Shown: positions 28,005 to 35,175 of the stretch, in pieces
Layout: each line of letters begins with the position of its first letter
How positions within the stretch are numbered: position 1 is the first letter of the stretch
Assembly: GCF_009712475.1 (NCBI RefSeq)
Contig: NZ_VCJO01000013.1
Coordinates: forward strand, 62,001-126,000
DNA length: 64,000 nucleotides
Direction of reading: 5' to 3'
Source of the DNA: Micromonospora sp. CP22
GTDB taxonomy: Bacteria; Actinomycetota; Actinomycetes; Mycobacteriales; Micromonosporaceae
Notes under the pieces: generated by a model
What the model was told of the DNA's origin: nothing
The model's input: only the letters and a program-made list of their open reading frames with translations
Database searches by the model: none
Position numbers and translations under genes: made by a program

Positions 28005-30434
28005 TCATCGCGATGGACCGGCCCGGTCGACCCCGGTGCTCACCACCCCGAGCCCCCGTGGTGACCGCACGACCGCCACGTCACCACCGATGTCGGTACG
28101 CAACACCCGCGCCCCGCCCCGAGCCAGCCGGGCCAGCACCGCCTCGTCGGGATGCCCGTAGGTGTTCCCCGCGCCGACCGGCACCAGCGCCACCGCAGGG
28201 CGCACCGCGTCCAGGAATGCCGGATCCTGGTACGCGCTGCCGTGGTGGGCGACCTTGAGCACGTCGGCCCGCAACAGGTCCGGTGACAGCCGCTCCCGCA
28301 ACTCCCGCTGTTCCTCGATCTCCGCGTCGCCGGTCAGCAGGATCCGCACCCGGTCGACGGTGGCGCGCAGCACCAGGGAGTTGTTGTTGGGGTCCGATCG
28401 GGTTCCGCGCATCGGATGCGGCGGGCCGAGCACGGTCAGCTCGACCGCACCGGCCCGATAACGCCAACCCGCCGGGGCGGGCACCACCGACACGTCGTGC
28501 GCCGCAGCGGCGTCCCGCACCAGGTCCCGCCCGACCGCCGGTTCCGACCACTGCGGAATCAGCACCGTGTCCACCCGCCTGCCCCGGAAGATCCCGGCCA
28601 CCCCGCCGGCGTGGTCCACGTGAAAGTGACTGATCACCAGCAGCGGCACCCGACGTACGCCGAGCCGGCGCAGGCAGGCGTCCGCCGCCGCCGGATCCGG
28701 ACCGGCGTCGACCACGACGGCCCGGCCGGACGCCACGGGCAGCAGCAGCGTGTCCCCCTGCCCCACCGCACACGCCGTGACGACCCAACCCTTGGGCGGC
28801 CATCCCGACGCGATCAGCCGCACCGGCAGGCTGCCCAGCATTGCCGCGACGGCGCACACCGCCACCAGACGGCGTACCAACGGTCGGCGGGCGGCGACCA
28901 GCAGCGCCACGGTCAGCCCGGCCAGCAGCAGCGCACCGGAGACCCCACCGGGCCACGGCAGGTTGCCCACCGGCAGCCGGGCACCGTACCGGGCGACGAG
29001 CACCAGCCACCACGCCGGCCAGTGCGCCAGCCAGGCGACGCTCTCGGCCCCCGCAGGCCAGATCGGCGAGATGATCGCCGCCGCCACACCGAGCACCGTC
29101 GCCGGCGCGATCGCCGGTACCGCGAGCAGGTTCGCCGGCACCGCGACCAAGCTGATCGTGCCCGTCAGGCCGGCGATCACCGGTGCACACGCGAGCTGTG
29201 CGGCAGCCGGCACCGCCAGCGCCTCCGCCGCTCCCGGTGGTACGCCCCGTCGACGCAGACCGTCCCGCCAACCCGGCGCGAGCGCCAGCAGCCCACCGGT
29301 GGCCAGCACGGACAGCGCGAAACCGGCGTCGCCGGCAAGCGCCGGGTCGACCAGCACCAGCACCGCCACGGCGGCGGACAGCGCGGGCACCGCCGCCCGG
29401 GGCCGCCCGGCGGCCAGCGCGGCGAGCCCGATCGCGCCCATGGTGGCCGCGCGTACCACGCTCGGCGACGGCCGGACCAGGATGACGAACCCCACCAGGG
29501 CCAGCCCGCTGAGGCCCACGGCCAACGCGGGCCCGGCTCGGGCCCAACGGGCCAGCAGCAACACCGCACCCGTGATAATTGCGACATTTGAGCCCGAAAC
29601 AGCATTCAAATGTGTCATTCCGGTGGCTCGGAAGTCCTCCTCCACGGTGTCGGGTAGCCGGCTGGTGTCCCCGACCACCAGGCCGGGCAGCAGACCACCC
29701 GGGTCGTCGGGCAGGGGCGCGCACGCCCGCTGGAGGCCGGCCCGGAGCCGACCGGCCGCGCGTTGCAGCGCCGAGGGAGCCCCGAGTCGGACCGGCGCGC
29801 CACGTGCCATCAGAACCGCACCGGTGAGATCACCACCGCGTGGGGCCGCCAGGCGCCCCTCGGCGCTGAGACGTTGCCCGGGCAGCAGCCCTCGCCACGC
29901 CGGGTCGTCGGCGAGCACCAGCACCCGTGCCGGTGCGGTGATCCGCTGCCCCTGCGGTCCGGTCAGGGTGACCAGCCTGGTCGGCACCAGCAGGGTCGGT
30001 GGGCGGCCCACGATGCCACCACGCACCGGCCTGGGATCGTCCCGGACGAGCAGTTCGATGCTGACCCGGGCCCGTTCGTCGACCAGGACGCGCAGGGGTG
30101 CCGCATCCCGTACGGTCAACCGCGCCGAGGTCGCCGCCCCGCCGCAGACCACGCCGATCAGGATCGCCACCGCGATCCAGCCGAGTCGGCGCGCGGCCGG
30201 GCCGGGTCGGCCGACGAGCCCGAGCAGGTGCAGGGTCACCGTCCCGGCCAGGCTCGCCGCGACGGCTGCCACCAGCAGCGTCCGCCGGGCATCGAGGTGC
30301 AGCCCCGCCAACGCGGTGAGCCAGGCCGCCACGGCCAGTCCCGCCAGGCGAAGGTCGAGGGGAGCCGCGTGTGCCGTGCCACCGACGTCGCCGGTGGACG
30401 AGTCGGTCCGGGCGGCCGACGTCTCGGCCCTCAC
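28005..30434 (-). CDS. comEC: ComEC/Rec2-type DNA uptake membrane protein with C-terminal metallo-beta-lactamase domain
   Basis: 809 aa. N-terminal membrane region, then the Competence domain (GMTHLNAVSGSNVAIITGAVLLL, with about ten hydrophobic segments), then a C-terminal metallo-beta-lactamase domain with H-x-H-x-D-H (ISHFHVDHAGG), LTGDAEIEEQ and KVAHHGSAYQDP. ComEC forms the inner-membrane channel for single-stranded DNA in competent bacteria. GTG start overlaps the comEA stop by 4 bases. Intact length and motifs argue that it is functional. Confidence 0.95.
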   Translation of the reverse strand: MRAETSAARTDSSTGDVGGTAHAAPLDLRLAGLAVAAWLTALAGLHLDARRTLLVAAVAASLAGTVTLHLLGLVGRPGPAARRLGWIAVAILIGVVCGGAATSARLTVRDAAPLRVLVDERARVSIELLVRDDPRPVRGGIVGRPPTLLVPTRLVTLTGPQGQRITAPARVLVLADDPAWRGLLPGQRLSAEGRLAAPRGGDLTGAVLMARGAPVRLGAPSALQRAAGRLRAGLQRACAPLPDDPGGLLPGLVVGDTSRLPDTVEEDFRATGMTHLNAVSGSNVAIITGAVLLLARWARAGPALAVGLSGLALVGFVILVRPSPSVVRAATMGAIGLAALAAGRPRAAVPALSAAVAVLVLVDPALAGDAGFALSVLATGGLLALAPGWRDGLRRRGVPPGAAEALAVPAAAQLACAPVIAGLTGTISLVAVPANLLAVPAIAPATVLGVAAAIISPIWPAGAESVAWLAHWPAWWLVLVARYGARLPVGNLPWPGGVSGALLLAGLTVALLVAARRPLVRRLVAVCAVAAMLGSLPVRLIASGWPPKGWVVTACAVGQGDTLLLPVASGRAVVVDAGPDPAAADACLRRLGVRRVPLLVISHFHVDHAGGVAGIFRGRRVDTVLIPQWSEPAVGRDLVRDAAAAHDVSVVPAPAGWRYRAGAVELTVLGPPHPMRGTRSDPNNNSLVLRATVDRVRILLTGDAEIEEQRELRERLSPDLLRADVLKVAHHGSAYQDPAFLDAVRPAVALVPVGAGNTYGHPDEAVLARLARGGARVLRTDIGGDVAVVRSPRGLGVVSTGVDRAGPSR

Positions 30435-31444
30435 ACCGTCACCAGGTCCTTGAGCTGTTCGTACCGCGCGTCGCCGATCCCGCTCACCCGACGCAGGTCG
30501 CCGACGGACCGGAAGCCGCCGTGCTGGTCGCGATGCTCGATGATCCGCTGGGCGAGCACCGGCCCCACCCCGGGCAGTGTTTCGAGCTGCGCCGAGGTGG
30601 CGGTGTTCAGGTTGACCCGTCCGCCCGGGACCGGCGCACCACCCGGAGCCGTGCCGGGGCCGGACGCGGTGCCCGCGCTCAGCGTCGGTGCCGCGACGCC
30701 GACCACGATCAGCTCCCCGTCGCTGATCCGGCGGGCCGGGTTGAGCATCGCCACGTCCACCCCCGGCAACGCGCCTCCGGCGGCGTCGAGGGCATCGGCC
30801 ACCCGCGCACCGGCTGCCAGCCGCACCAGCCCGGGTCGCCGGACCTTGCCGGCGACGGCGACCACCAACTCACCGGTCACCTCCGTCTCCGGCACCGACG
30901 GCTCGTCACCGGCCACAACCGAGGGAGCCGGTGACACGGCGGTGCCGGTCTCGGCCACGACCGGCTCCACCTGGGGGCGGGACCGCCAGGCCCAGATGCC
31001 GGCGGCCAGCACCACCGAGACGGCGACGGCGGCGAGCGCGCGGACTCCCCGCCGCCCCGGGTCGAAGGCCCCCGGACCCGGCAGCGGGAGCCTCGGCGAC
31101 GCCTCGTCGGCCGTCCGCTCCCGCTCGGCGTCGAGTGGCTCCTCGTCGCCGGCACGGACCGGACCACCGGTGCTGGCCGACCGGGCGGCCCGTCCCTGCC
31201 CGGCGTCACCGACCTCGGCGCCAGCCGGGAGTGGCAGCAGCACCGTCGGCCAGTCGGTCACCGGCGGCGACGCCGTACCGGACGCTCCGTCCGGCGGTGA
31301 CGCCCCAGACGGCGGCAACCCGGCGGGAGCCGACCTCCGGTCCTCGACCGGTGTTGCGGCGGCGTCCGCTGGGAGGTCCGCCGCGCCGGGCATCAGTCGC
31401 CGCAGACGCCGCCGGACCGCCTGCTCGTCCTCGTCCTTCGACAC
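30431..31444 (-). CDS. comEA: ComEA-type DNA-binding protein (SLBB + helix-hairpin-helix)
   Basis: 337 aa. Long Pro/Ala/Asp-rich N-terminal region (residues ~1-125), a membrane anchor (ALAAVAVSVVLAAGIWAWR), an SLBB-like domain (VAVAGKVRRPGLVRLAAGARVADAL), and a C-terminal double helix-hairpin-helix (VNLNTATSAQLETLPGVGP, VGDLRRVSGIGDARYEQLK) that binds double-stranded DNA. The N-terminal extension is larger than in Firmicute ComEA. ATG 31444. First gene of the comEA-comEC-holA run; a pair of DnaA boxes lies just upstream. Confidence 0.94.
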   Translation of the reverse strand: MSKDEDEQAVRRRLRRLMPGAADLPADAAATPVEDRRSAPAGLPPSGASPPDGASGTASPPVTDWPTVLLPLPAGAEVGDAGQGRAARSASTGGPVRAGDEEPLDAERERTADEASPRLPLPGPGAFDPGRRGVRALAAVAVSVVLAAGIWAWRSRPQVEPVVAETGTAVSPAPSVVAGDEPSVPETEVTGELVVAVAGKVRRPGLVRLAAGARVADALDAAGGALPGVDVAMLNPARRISDGELIVVGVAAPTLSAGTASGPGTAPGGAPVPGGRVNLNTATSAQLETLPGVGPVLAQRIIEHRDQHGGFRSVGDLRRVSGIGDARYEQLKDLVTV

Positions 31445-31496
31445 GGGGCGAGGCTAGGGCGGTGAGCCCTCGGCAGGGGCGACGAGCCGACCGGCC

Positions 31497-31523
31497 TGTG
31501 GACAGAGAACCCACTGTGGACAA
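31497..31523 (-). promoter_or_regulatory. Pair of DnaA boxes upstream of comEA
   Basis: On the minus strand TTGTCCACA (31523-31515) is an exact actinobacterial DnaA box, and CTGTCCACA (31505-31497) differs at one position; both are in the same orientation, 9 bases apart. They lie ~53 bases upstream of the comEA start in the 160-base gap to the dehydrogenase gene. This gap holds no gene. Confidence 0.6.
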
Positions 31524-31603
31524 CGCCCTGATCATGCGTCCGGTCTGCTATGGCAGCGGGGGCACCGTCGCGGTCGCGGCGGCGGAGCGGCTGGTCACCG
31601 ACG

Positions 31604-32377
31604 TCAGTCCGGGCGCGACTGCGGGTCGAGTCCGAGAGCGTGCCGCCCGCCGTCGACCGGCAGGGTCACCCCGTTGACGAAGCCCGCCGCCGACGACAGC
31701 AGGTACGCGACCGCCTCCGCCACCTCCTGCGGCTGACCGATCCGTCCCACCGGGTGCAGCCGGGCCAACTCCGCCTCGATCCGCCGCGCCTGCTCCGGCT
31801 GGGCCTCGGCGAGCAGGGCCTCGTGGCGTTCGGTGGCCACCGAGCCGAGGGCGACCGCGTTGGCCCGGATGCCGTGTCGGCCGTACTCGACGGCCAGCGC
31901 ACGGGTCAGTCCCTCCACCGCCGCCTTGGCCGTGGCGTACGGCAGGCAGCCCGGCACCGGTCGGGCCGCCTGGTGGGACGAGACGTTCACGACGGCACCG
32001 GCGGTACCGGCGGCGAGGAACCGGCGTACCGCAGTGGCGGCACCGACCACCGCGGGGCGCAGGTTACGGCTGATCAGGTCGACGACCTCGCCGACTGGCG
32101 CGTCATGTACCGAGGCGTCGCGGAACACGGCGGCGTTGTTCACCCACCCGGTGAGCGGCTGGGCACGCTCGGCCAGGTCGGCGGCCCGATTGGTCACCCG
32201 CTCGTCACCCGCGTCACCGACCACCACCGCGAGCTGGTCGCCCCGGGCGTGGGTCTCCACCCAGGACACCGCGCTCGGGTCGCGTTCGACCACCACGACG
32301 GCCAGGCCGTCGGCGAGCAGCCGCTCCACGATCCCCCGACCGACCCCACGACCACCACCGGTCACCACACAGGACAT
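31604..32377 (-). CDS. Short-chain dehydrogenase/reductase
   Basis: 257-aa SDR. Nucleotide motif TGGGRGVGRG (residues ~6-15), NNAAVFRD (NNAG variant), catalytic Ser in VNVSSHQAA, and Tyr-x3-Lys in YATAKAAVEGL. Asp/Glu after beta-2 (VVVERDPSAV) suggests NAD(H) preference. C-terminal GFVNGVTLPVDGGRHAL is classical. Substrate unknown. ATG 32377 preceded by aggggg SD; the longer open frame upstream is antisense/degV overlap. Confidence 0.9.
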   Translation of the reverse strand: MSCVVTGGGRGVGRGIVERLLADGLAVVVVERDPSAVSWVETHARGDQLAVVVGDAGDERVTNRAADLAERAQPLTGWVNNAAVFRDASVHDAPVGEVVDLISRNLRPAVVGAATAVRRFLAAGTAGAVVNVSSHQAARPVPGCLPYATAKAAVEGLTRALAVEYGRHGIRANAVALGSVATERHEALLAEAQPEQARRIEAELARLHPVGRIGQPQEVAEAVAYLLSSAAGFVNGVTLPVDGGRHALGLDPQSRPD

Positions 32378-32429
32378 CGCCCCACCCCCTGCGACCGATC
32401 CTCGCGCATCGCCGCCACGGCGAGCGGGT

Positions 32430-33293
32430 TCACGAGCCAGGGCGGTCCGTCCGACGGTGCAGCACCACGCTGACGAGACCCGGCCCGACGTGCACGGCGA
32501 CGGCGGCACCGGCCTCCGAGACGTACGCGTCGCACAGCCGATCGCCGAGTCGGCCGGCCAACGTGGTGAGCAGTTCCTCGGCCCGCTGTGGCGCGTCGAG
32601 ATGGTGCACGGCCAGGTCCACCGACGCGTCGCCGGCCGTCTCGACGGCGAGGTCGACCAGGCGCGCCATGCCCCGACTGGCGGTCCGGACCTTGTCCCGC
32701 AGCACGATGCGCCCCTCGGGCATGTGCAGGATCGGCTTGACCGACAGGGCGGTACCGAGCAACGCCTCCGCCGCGTTGATCCGCCCACCTCTACGGAGGA
32801 ACTCCAGCGTGTCGACGTAGAAGTGGATGCTGGTGCGGCGCACGGCGGCCAGGGCCGCAGCGCGTACCCCGGCCAGGTCGGCCCCCCGCGCGGCGGCCCG
32901 GACCGCCGCGATCGCCGGGAACCCGAGGCCCATCCCGCAGGAGCGGCTGTCCACCACGCTGACCTGATCTCCCAGCTCGGCGGCGGCCAGCTCGGCGGCC
33001 TCCACGGTGCCGGAGAGACCGGCCGACAAGTGCACCGAGACGATGCCCTCCGCCCCGGCCGCGAGCAGTTCCCGATAGGTGCGGCCGAACTGTTCCGGCG
33101 ACGGGCGGGACGTGCTCACCGACACGCGTCGCGCCCGCAGCGCCCGGGTGGCGTCCGCCGGGAAGGTCTCGACGCCCTCCAACCCTTCGACGCCGGCCAG
33201 CACCACGGTCAGCGGCACCACGGTGAGCGGATACTCCCGCAGCAGCTCGGGTGGAAGGTAGGCGGTGGAGTCGGTGACGACCGCGACTGGCAT
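32430..33293 (-). CDS. degV: DegV family fatty-acid-binding protein
   Basis: 287 aa. DegV/FakB-fold: MPVAVVTDSTAYLPPELL at the N-terminus, VSVSTSRPSPEQF (Ser pair contacting the lipid carboxylate), SAGLSGTVEAA, VDSRSCGMGLGF, and FYVDTLEFLRRGGRI, all hallmark segments. Family members bind a fatty acid and present it to a kinase (FakA); no fakA-like gene is in this window. ATG 33293. Lies in the conserved degV-phosphatase-rsfS-nadD block. Confidence 0.94.
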   Translation of the reverse strand: MPVAVVTDSTAYLPPELLREYPLTVVPLTVVLAGVEGLEGVETFPADATRALRARRVSVSTSRPSPEQFGRTYRELLAAGAEGIVSVHLSAGLSGTVEAAELAAAELGDQVSVVDSRSCGMGLGFPAIAAVRAAARGADLAGVRAAALAAVRRTSIHFYVDTLEFLRRGGRINAAEALLGTALSVKPILHMPEGRIVLRDKVRTASRGMARLVDLAVETAGDASVDLAVHHLDAPQRAEELLTTLAGRLGDRLCDAYVSEAGAAVAVHVGPGLVSVVLHRRTDRPGS

Positions 33294-33340
33294 GCGGGCA
33301 CCGTAGCGGATCCCGTGCGGTGTCCGCCCGATCGCGCCCC

Positions 33341-33991
33341 TCAGACCGACTCGGCGGAGACCGGGGGGACGGTCGGGACGGCGGGGACATCCATCGCGCC
33401 GACGTTGTGCGCGCGCAGGTGCCAGCCGCGGTCCACGTCGTGGCGCAGCTCCGTCCAGTGGCAGTTGCCCAACGCGCCGACGCTACGCAGCACCTCGGGC
33501 TCCCAGCCGAGCAGGTGACCGCAGCCCTGCCGGGCCGCGCCACCGTGGGTGGCCACCACGACAGTGCCGCCGGGTGTCCCCTCGACGATCTCCTGCAACG
33601 CGGTGCCGACGCGCTTGCCCAGCTCGTCCAGCGGTTCGACCTCCGCGCCCGGGTCGGCGTCCCCGGCCCGCCAGCGGGCGTACTCCTCGGGGAACTGTTC
33701 GGCCACCTCGGTGATCAGCAGCCCCTGCCATCTGCCGAAGTGGCGCTCCCGGAGCCGGGCGTCGCAGCGGACCGGCAGGCCGGTCAGCGCGGCCAACGCG
33801 GCGGCGGTCTCCGTGGCGCGGCTCAGGTCGCTGGCGAGCAGGGCGTCCGGACGCAACGCGGCCAGCAGTGGCGCGGCGGTACGCGCCTGCTCCCGACCGA
33901 GATCGTTAAGCGGTACGTCGGACTGCCCCTGAACCCGGCTGGCCGCGTTCCAGTCGGTGTTGCCGTGCCGCCAGATGATCAGTCTGGTCAC
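33341..33991 (-). CDS. Histidine phosphatase family protein (phosphoglycerate mutase-like)
   Basis: 216 aa. RHG motif at residues 8-10 (IIWRHGNTDWNAASRVQGQSD), conserved Arg/Glu in LSRATETAAAL and RERHFGRWQG, and the second catalytic His in VATHGGAARQG. In actinobacteria the gene at this place is often annotated phosphoglycerate mutase; homologues in mycobacteria are glucosyl-3-phosphoglycerate phosphatases, so glycolytic mutase activity is doubtful. Start overlaps the rsfS stop by 4 bases. Confidence 0.92.
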   Translation of the reverse strand: MTRLIIWRHGNTDWNAASRVQGQSDVPLNDLGREQARTAAPLLAALRPDALLASDLSRATETAAALAALTGLPVRCDARLRERHFGRWQGLLITEVAEQFPEEYARWRAGDADPGAEVEPLDELGKRVGTALQEIVEGTPGGTVVVATHGGAARQGCGHLLGWEPEVLRSVGALGNCHWTELRHDVDRGWHLRAHNVGAMDVPAVPTVPPVSAESV

Positions 33992-34392
33992 TCGCCCGAC
34001 CCGGCAGCCGCCTCGGCACCGGCGAGGTCCCGGTCGACGAACGGAATCGTCGGGCAGTCCTTCCAGAGCCGGTCGAGAGCGTAGAACTCGCGTTCCTCGG
34101 TGTGCTGCACATGCACCACGAGGTCGACGTAGTCCAGCAGCACCCAGCGGCCACCGCGCTCGCCCTCGCGCCGCACCGGTTTCGCCTTCTCCGGCAGGTC
34201 GAGCAGGGCTTCCTCGACGGCGTCGACGATGGCCAACACCTGGCGCTCGTTCGGGGCCGAGGCGAGCAGGAACGCGTCGGTGATGGCGAGCTGGTCACCC
34301 ACGTCGATGATGACGATGTCCTGAGCCTTCTTGTCGGCCGCGGCCTGAGCGGCGACCATCGCCAGCTCGTGAGCGCGTTCGGAAACTGTCAC
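33988..34392 (-). CDS. rsfS: Ribosomal silencing factor RsfS
   Basis: 134-aa DUF143 protein that binds L14 and blocks subunit joining in stationary phase. Typical segments: AADKKAQDIVIIDVGDQLAITDAFLLAS, NERQVLAIVDAVEE, GRWVLLDYVDLVVHVQ, EREFYALDRLWKD. GTG 34392 follows the SD aaggag by 5 bases; earlier starts in the open frame are rejected. Sits between nadD and the histidine phosphatase, as in most actinobacteria. Confidence 0.95.
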   Translation of the reverse strand: MTVSERAHELAMVAAQAAADKKAQDIVIIDVGDQLAITDAFLLASAPNERQVLAIVDAVEEALLDLPEKAKPVRREGERGGRWVLLDYVDLVVHVQHTEEREFYALDRLWKDCPTIPFVDRDLAGAEAAAGSGE

Positions 34393-34491
34393 CGTTCTCC
34401 TTCGATCAACCGTGCGATGCGTCAAGCCTCTCACAAAGCCTGAATTCGCGACTCGTCAGTTTCGCCCGGAAAGAGGGATGAAACGGTCGAG

Positions 34492-35127
34492 TCACGCTCG
34501 GTAGAGACGCCTCTTCGCGATGTACTGCACCACACCGTCGGGCACCAGATACCAGACCGGCTCGCCCCGGGCGACCCGCGCCCGGCAGTCGGTCGACGAG
34601 ATCGCCATCGCCGGCACCTGCACCAGGCTCACCGTGTCGGCGGGCAGGTGCGCGTCGGTCAGCTCGAAGCCCGGCCGGGTGACCCCGATGAAGTGCGCAA
34701 GCTCGAAGATCTCGTCGAGATCCTTCCAGCTCAGGATCCTTTCCAGAGCGTCCGCGCCGGTGATGAAGAACAGCTGCGCCTTCGGGCCGTACCGGGAGCG
34801 AAGATCGCGCAGGGTGTCGACGGTGTAGGTGGGCCCGCCGCGATCGATGTCGACCCGGCTGACCTGGAAGCGGGGATTGGAGGCCGTGGCGATCACGGTC
34901 ATCAGGTAACGGTCCTCGGCCGAGCTGACCGGCGTGTCGGCCTTCTGCCACGGCTGCCCGGTCGGCACGAAGATCACCTCGTCGAGGCCGAACCGGTCGG
35001 CAACCTCGCTGGCGGCCACGAGGTGCCCATGATGGATCGGATCGAACGTCCCGCCCATGATCCCGATCCGCCGGATGTCTTCCTCCACCGGATGATCGTA
35101 GATCCTCCTCGCCAACCAGGAGGGCAC
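34492..35127 (-). CDS. nadD: Nicotinate-nucleotide adenylyltransferase
   Basis: 211 aa; converts nicotinate mononucleotide to deamido-NAD in NAD synthesis. Nucleotidyltransferase motif GGTFDPIHHGHL (H-x-G-H) and C-terminal ISSTDCRARVARGE (ISSTxxR). GTG 35127 has gaggt 5 bases upstream; the GTG at 35088 (reading EEDIRRIGIMGG) is an alternative without SD. About 100 bases separate it from rsfS. Confidence 0.94.
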   Translation of the reverse strand: MPSWLARRIYDHPVEEDIRRIGIMGGTFDPIHHGHLVAASEVADRFGLDEVIFVPTGQPWQKADTPVSSAEDRYLMTVIATASNPRFQVSRVDIDRGGPTYTVDTLRDLRSRYGPKAQLFFITGADALERILSWKDLDEIFELAHFIGVTRPGFELTDAHLPADTVSLVQVPAMAISSTDCRARVARGEPVWYLVPDGVVQYIAKRRLYRA

Positions 35128-35175
35128 ACCCGACCTCGCTGCGACGCGATCGAGTCGGCCCGCCGTCGCCGTCCG

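Noticed and set aside
31441..31603. Replication origin, because of two DnaA boxes
   Set aside because: Only two boxes, no AT-rich unwinding region and no dnaA/dnaN nearby; regulatory boxes are more likely.
33341..33991. Glycolytic phosphoglycerate mutase
   Set aside because: The RHG fold fits many phosphatases; length and operon context fit the actinobacterial phosphatase next to rsfS rather than the glycolytic enzyme.
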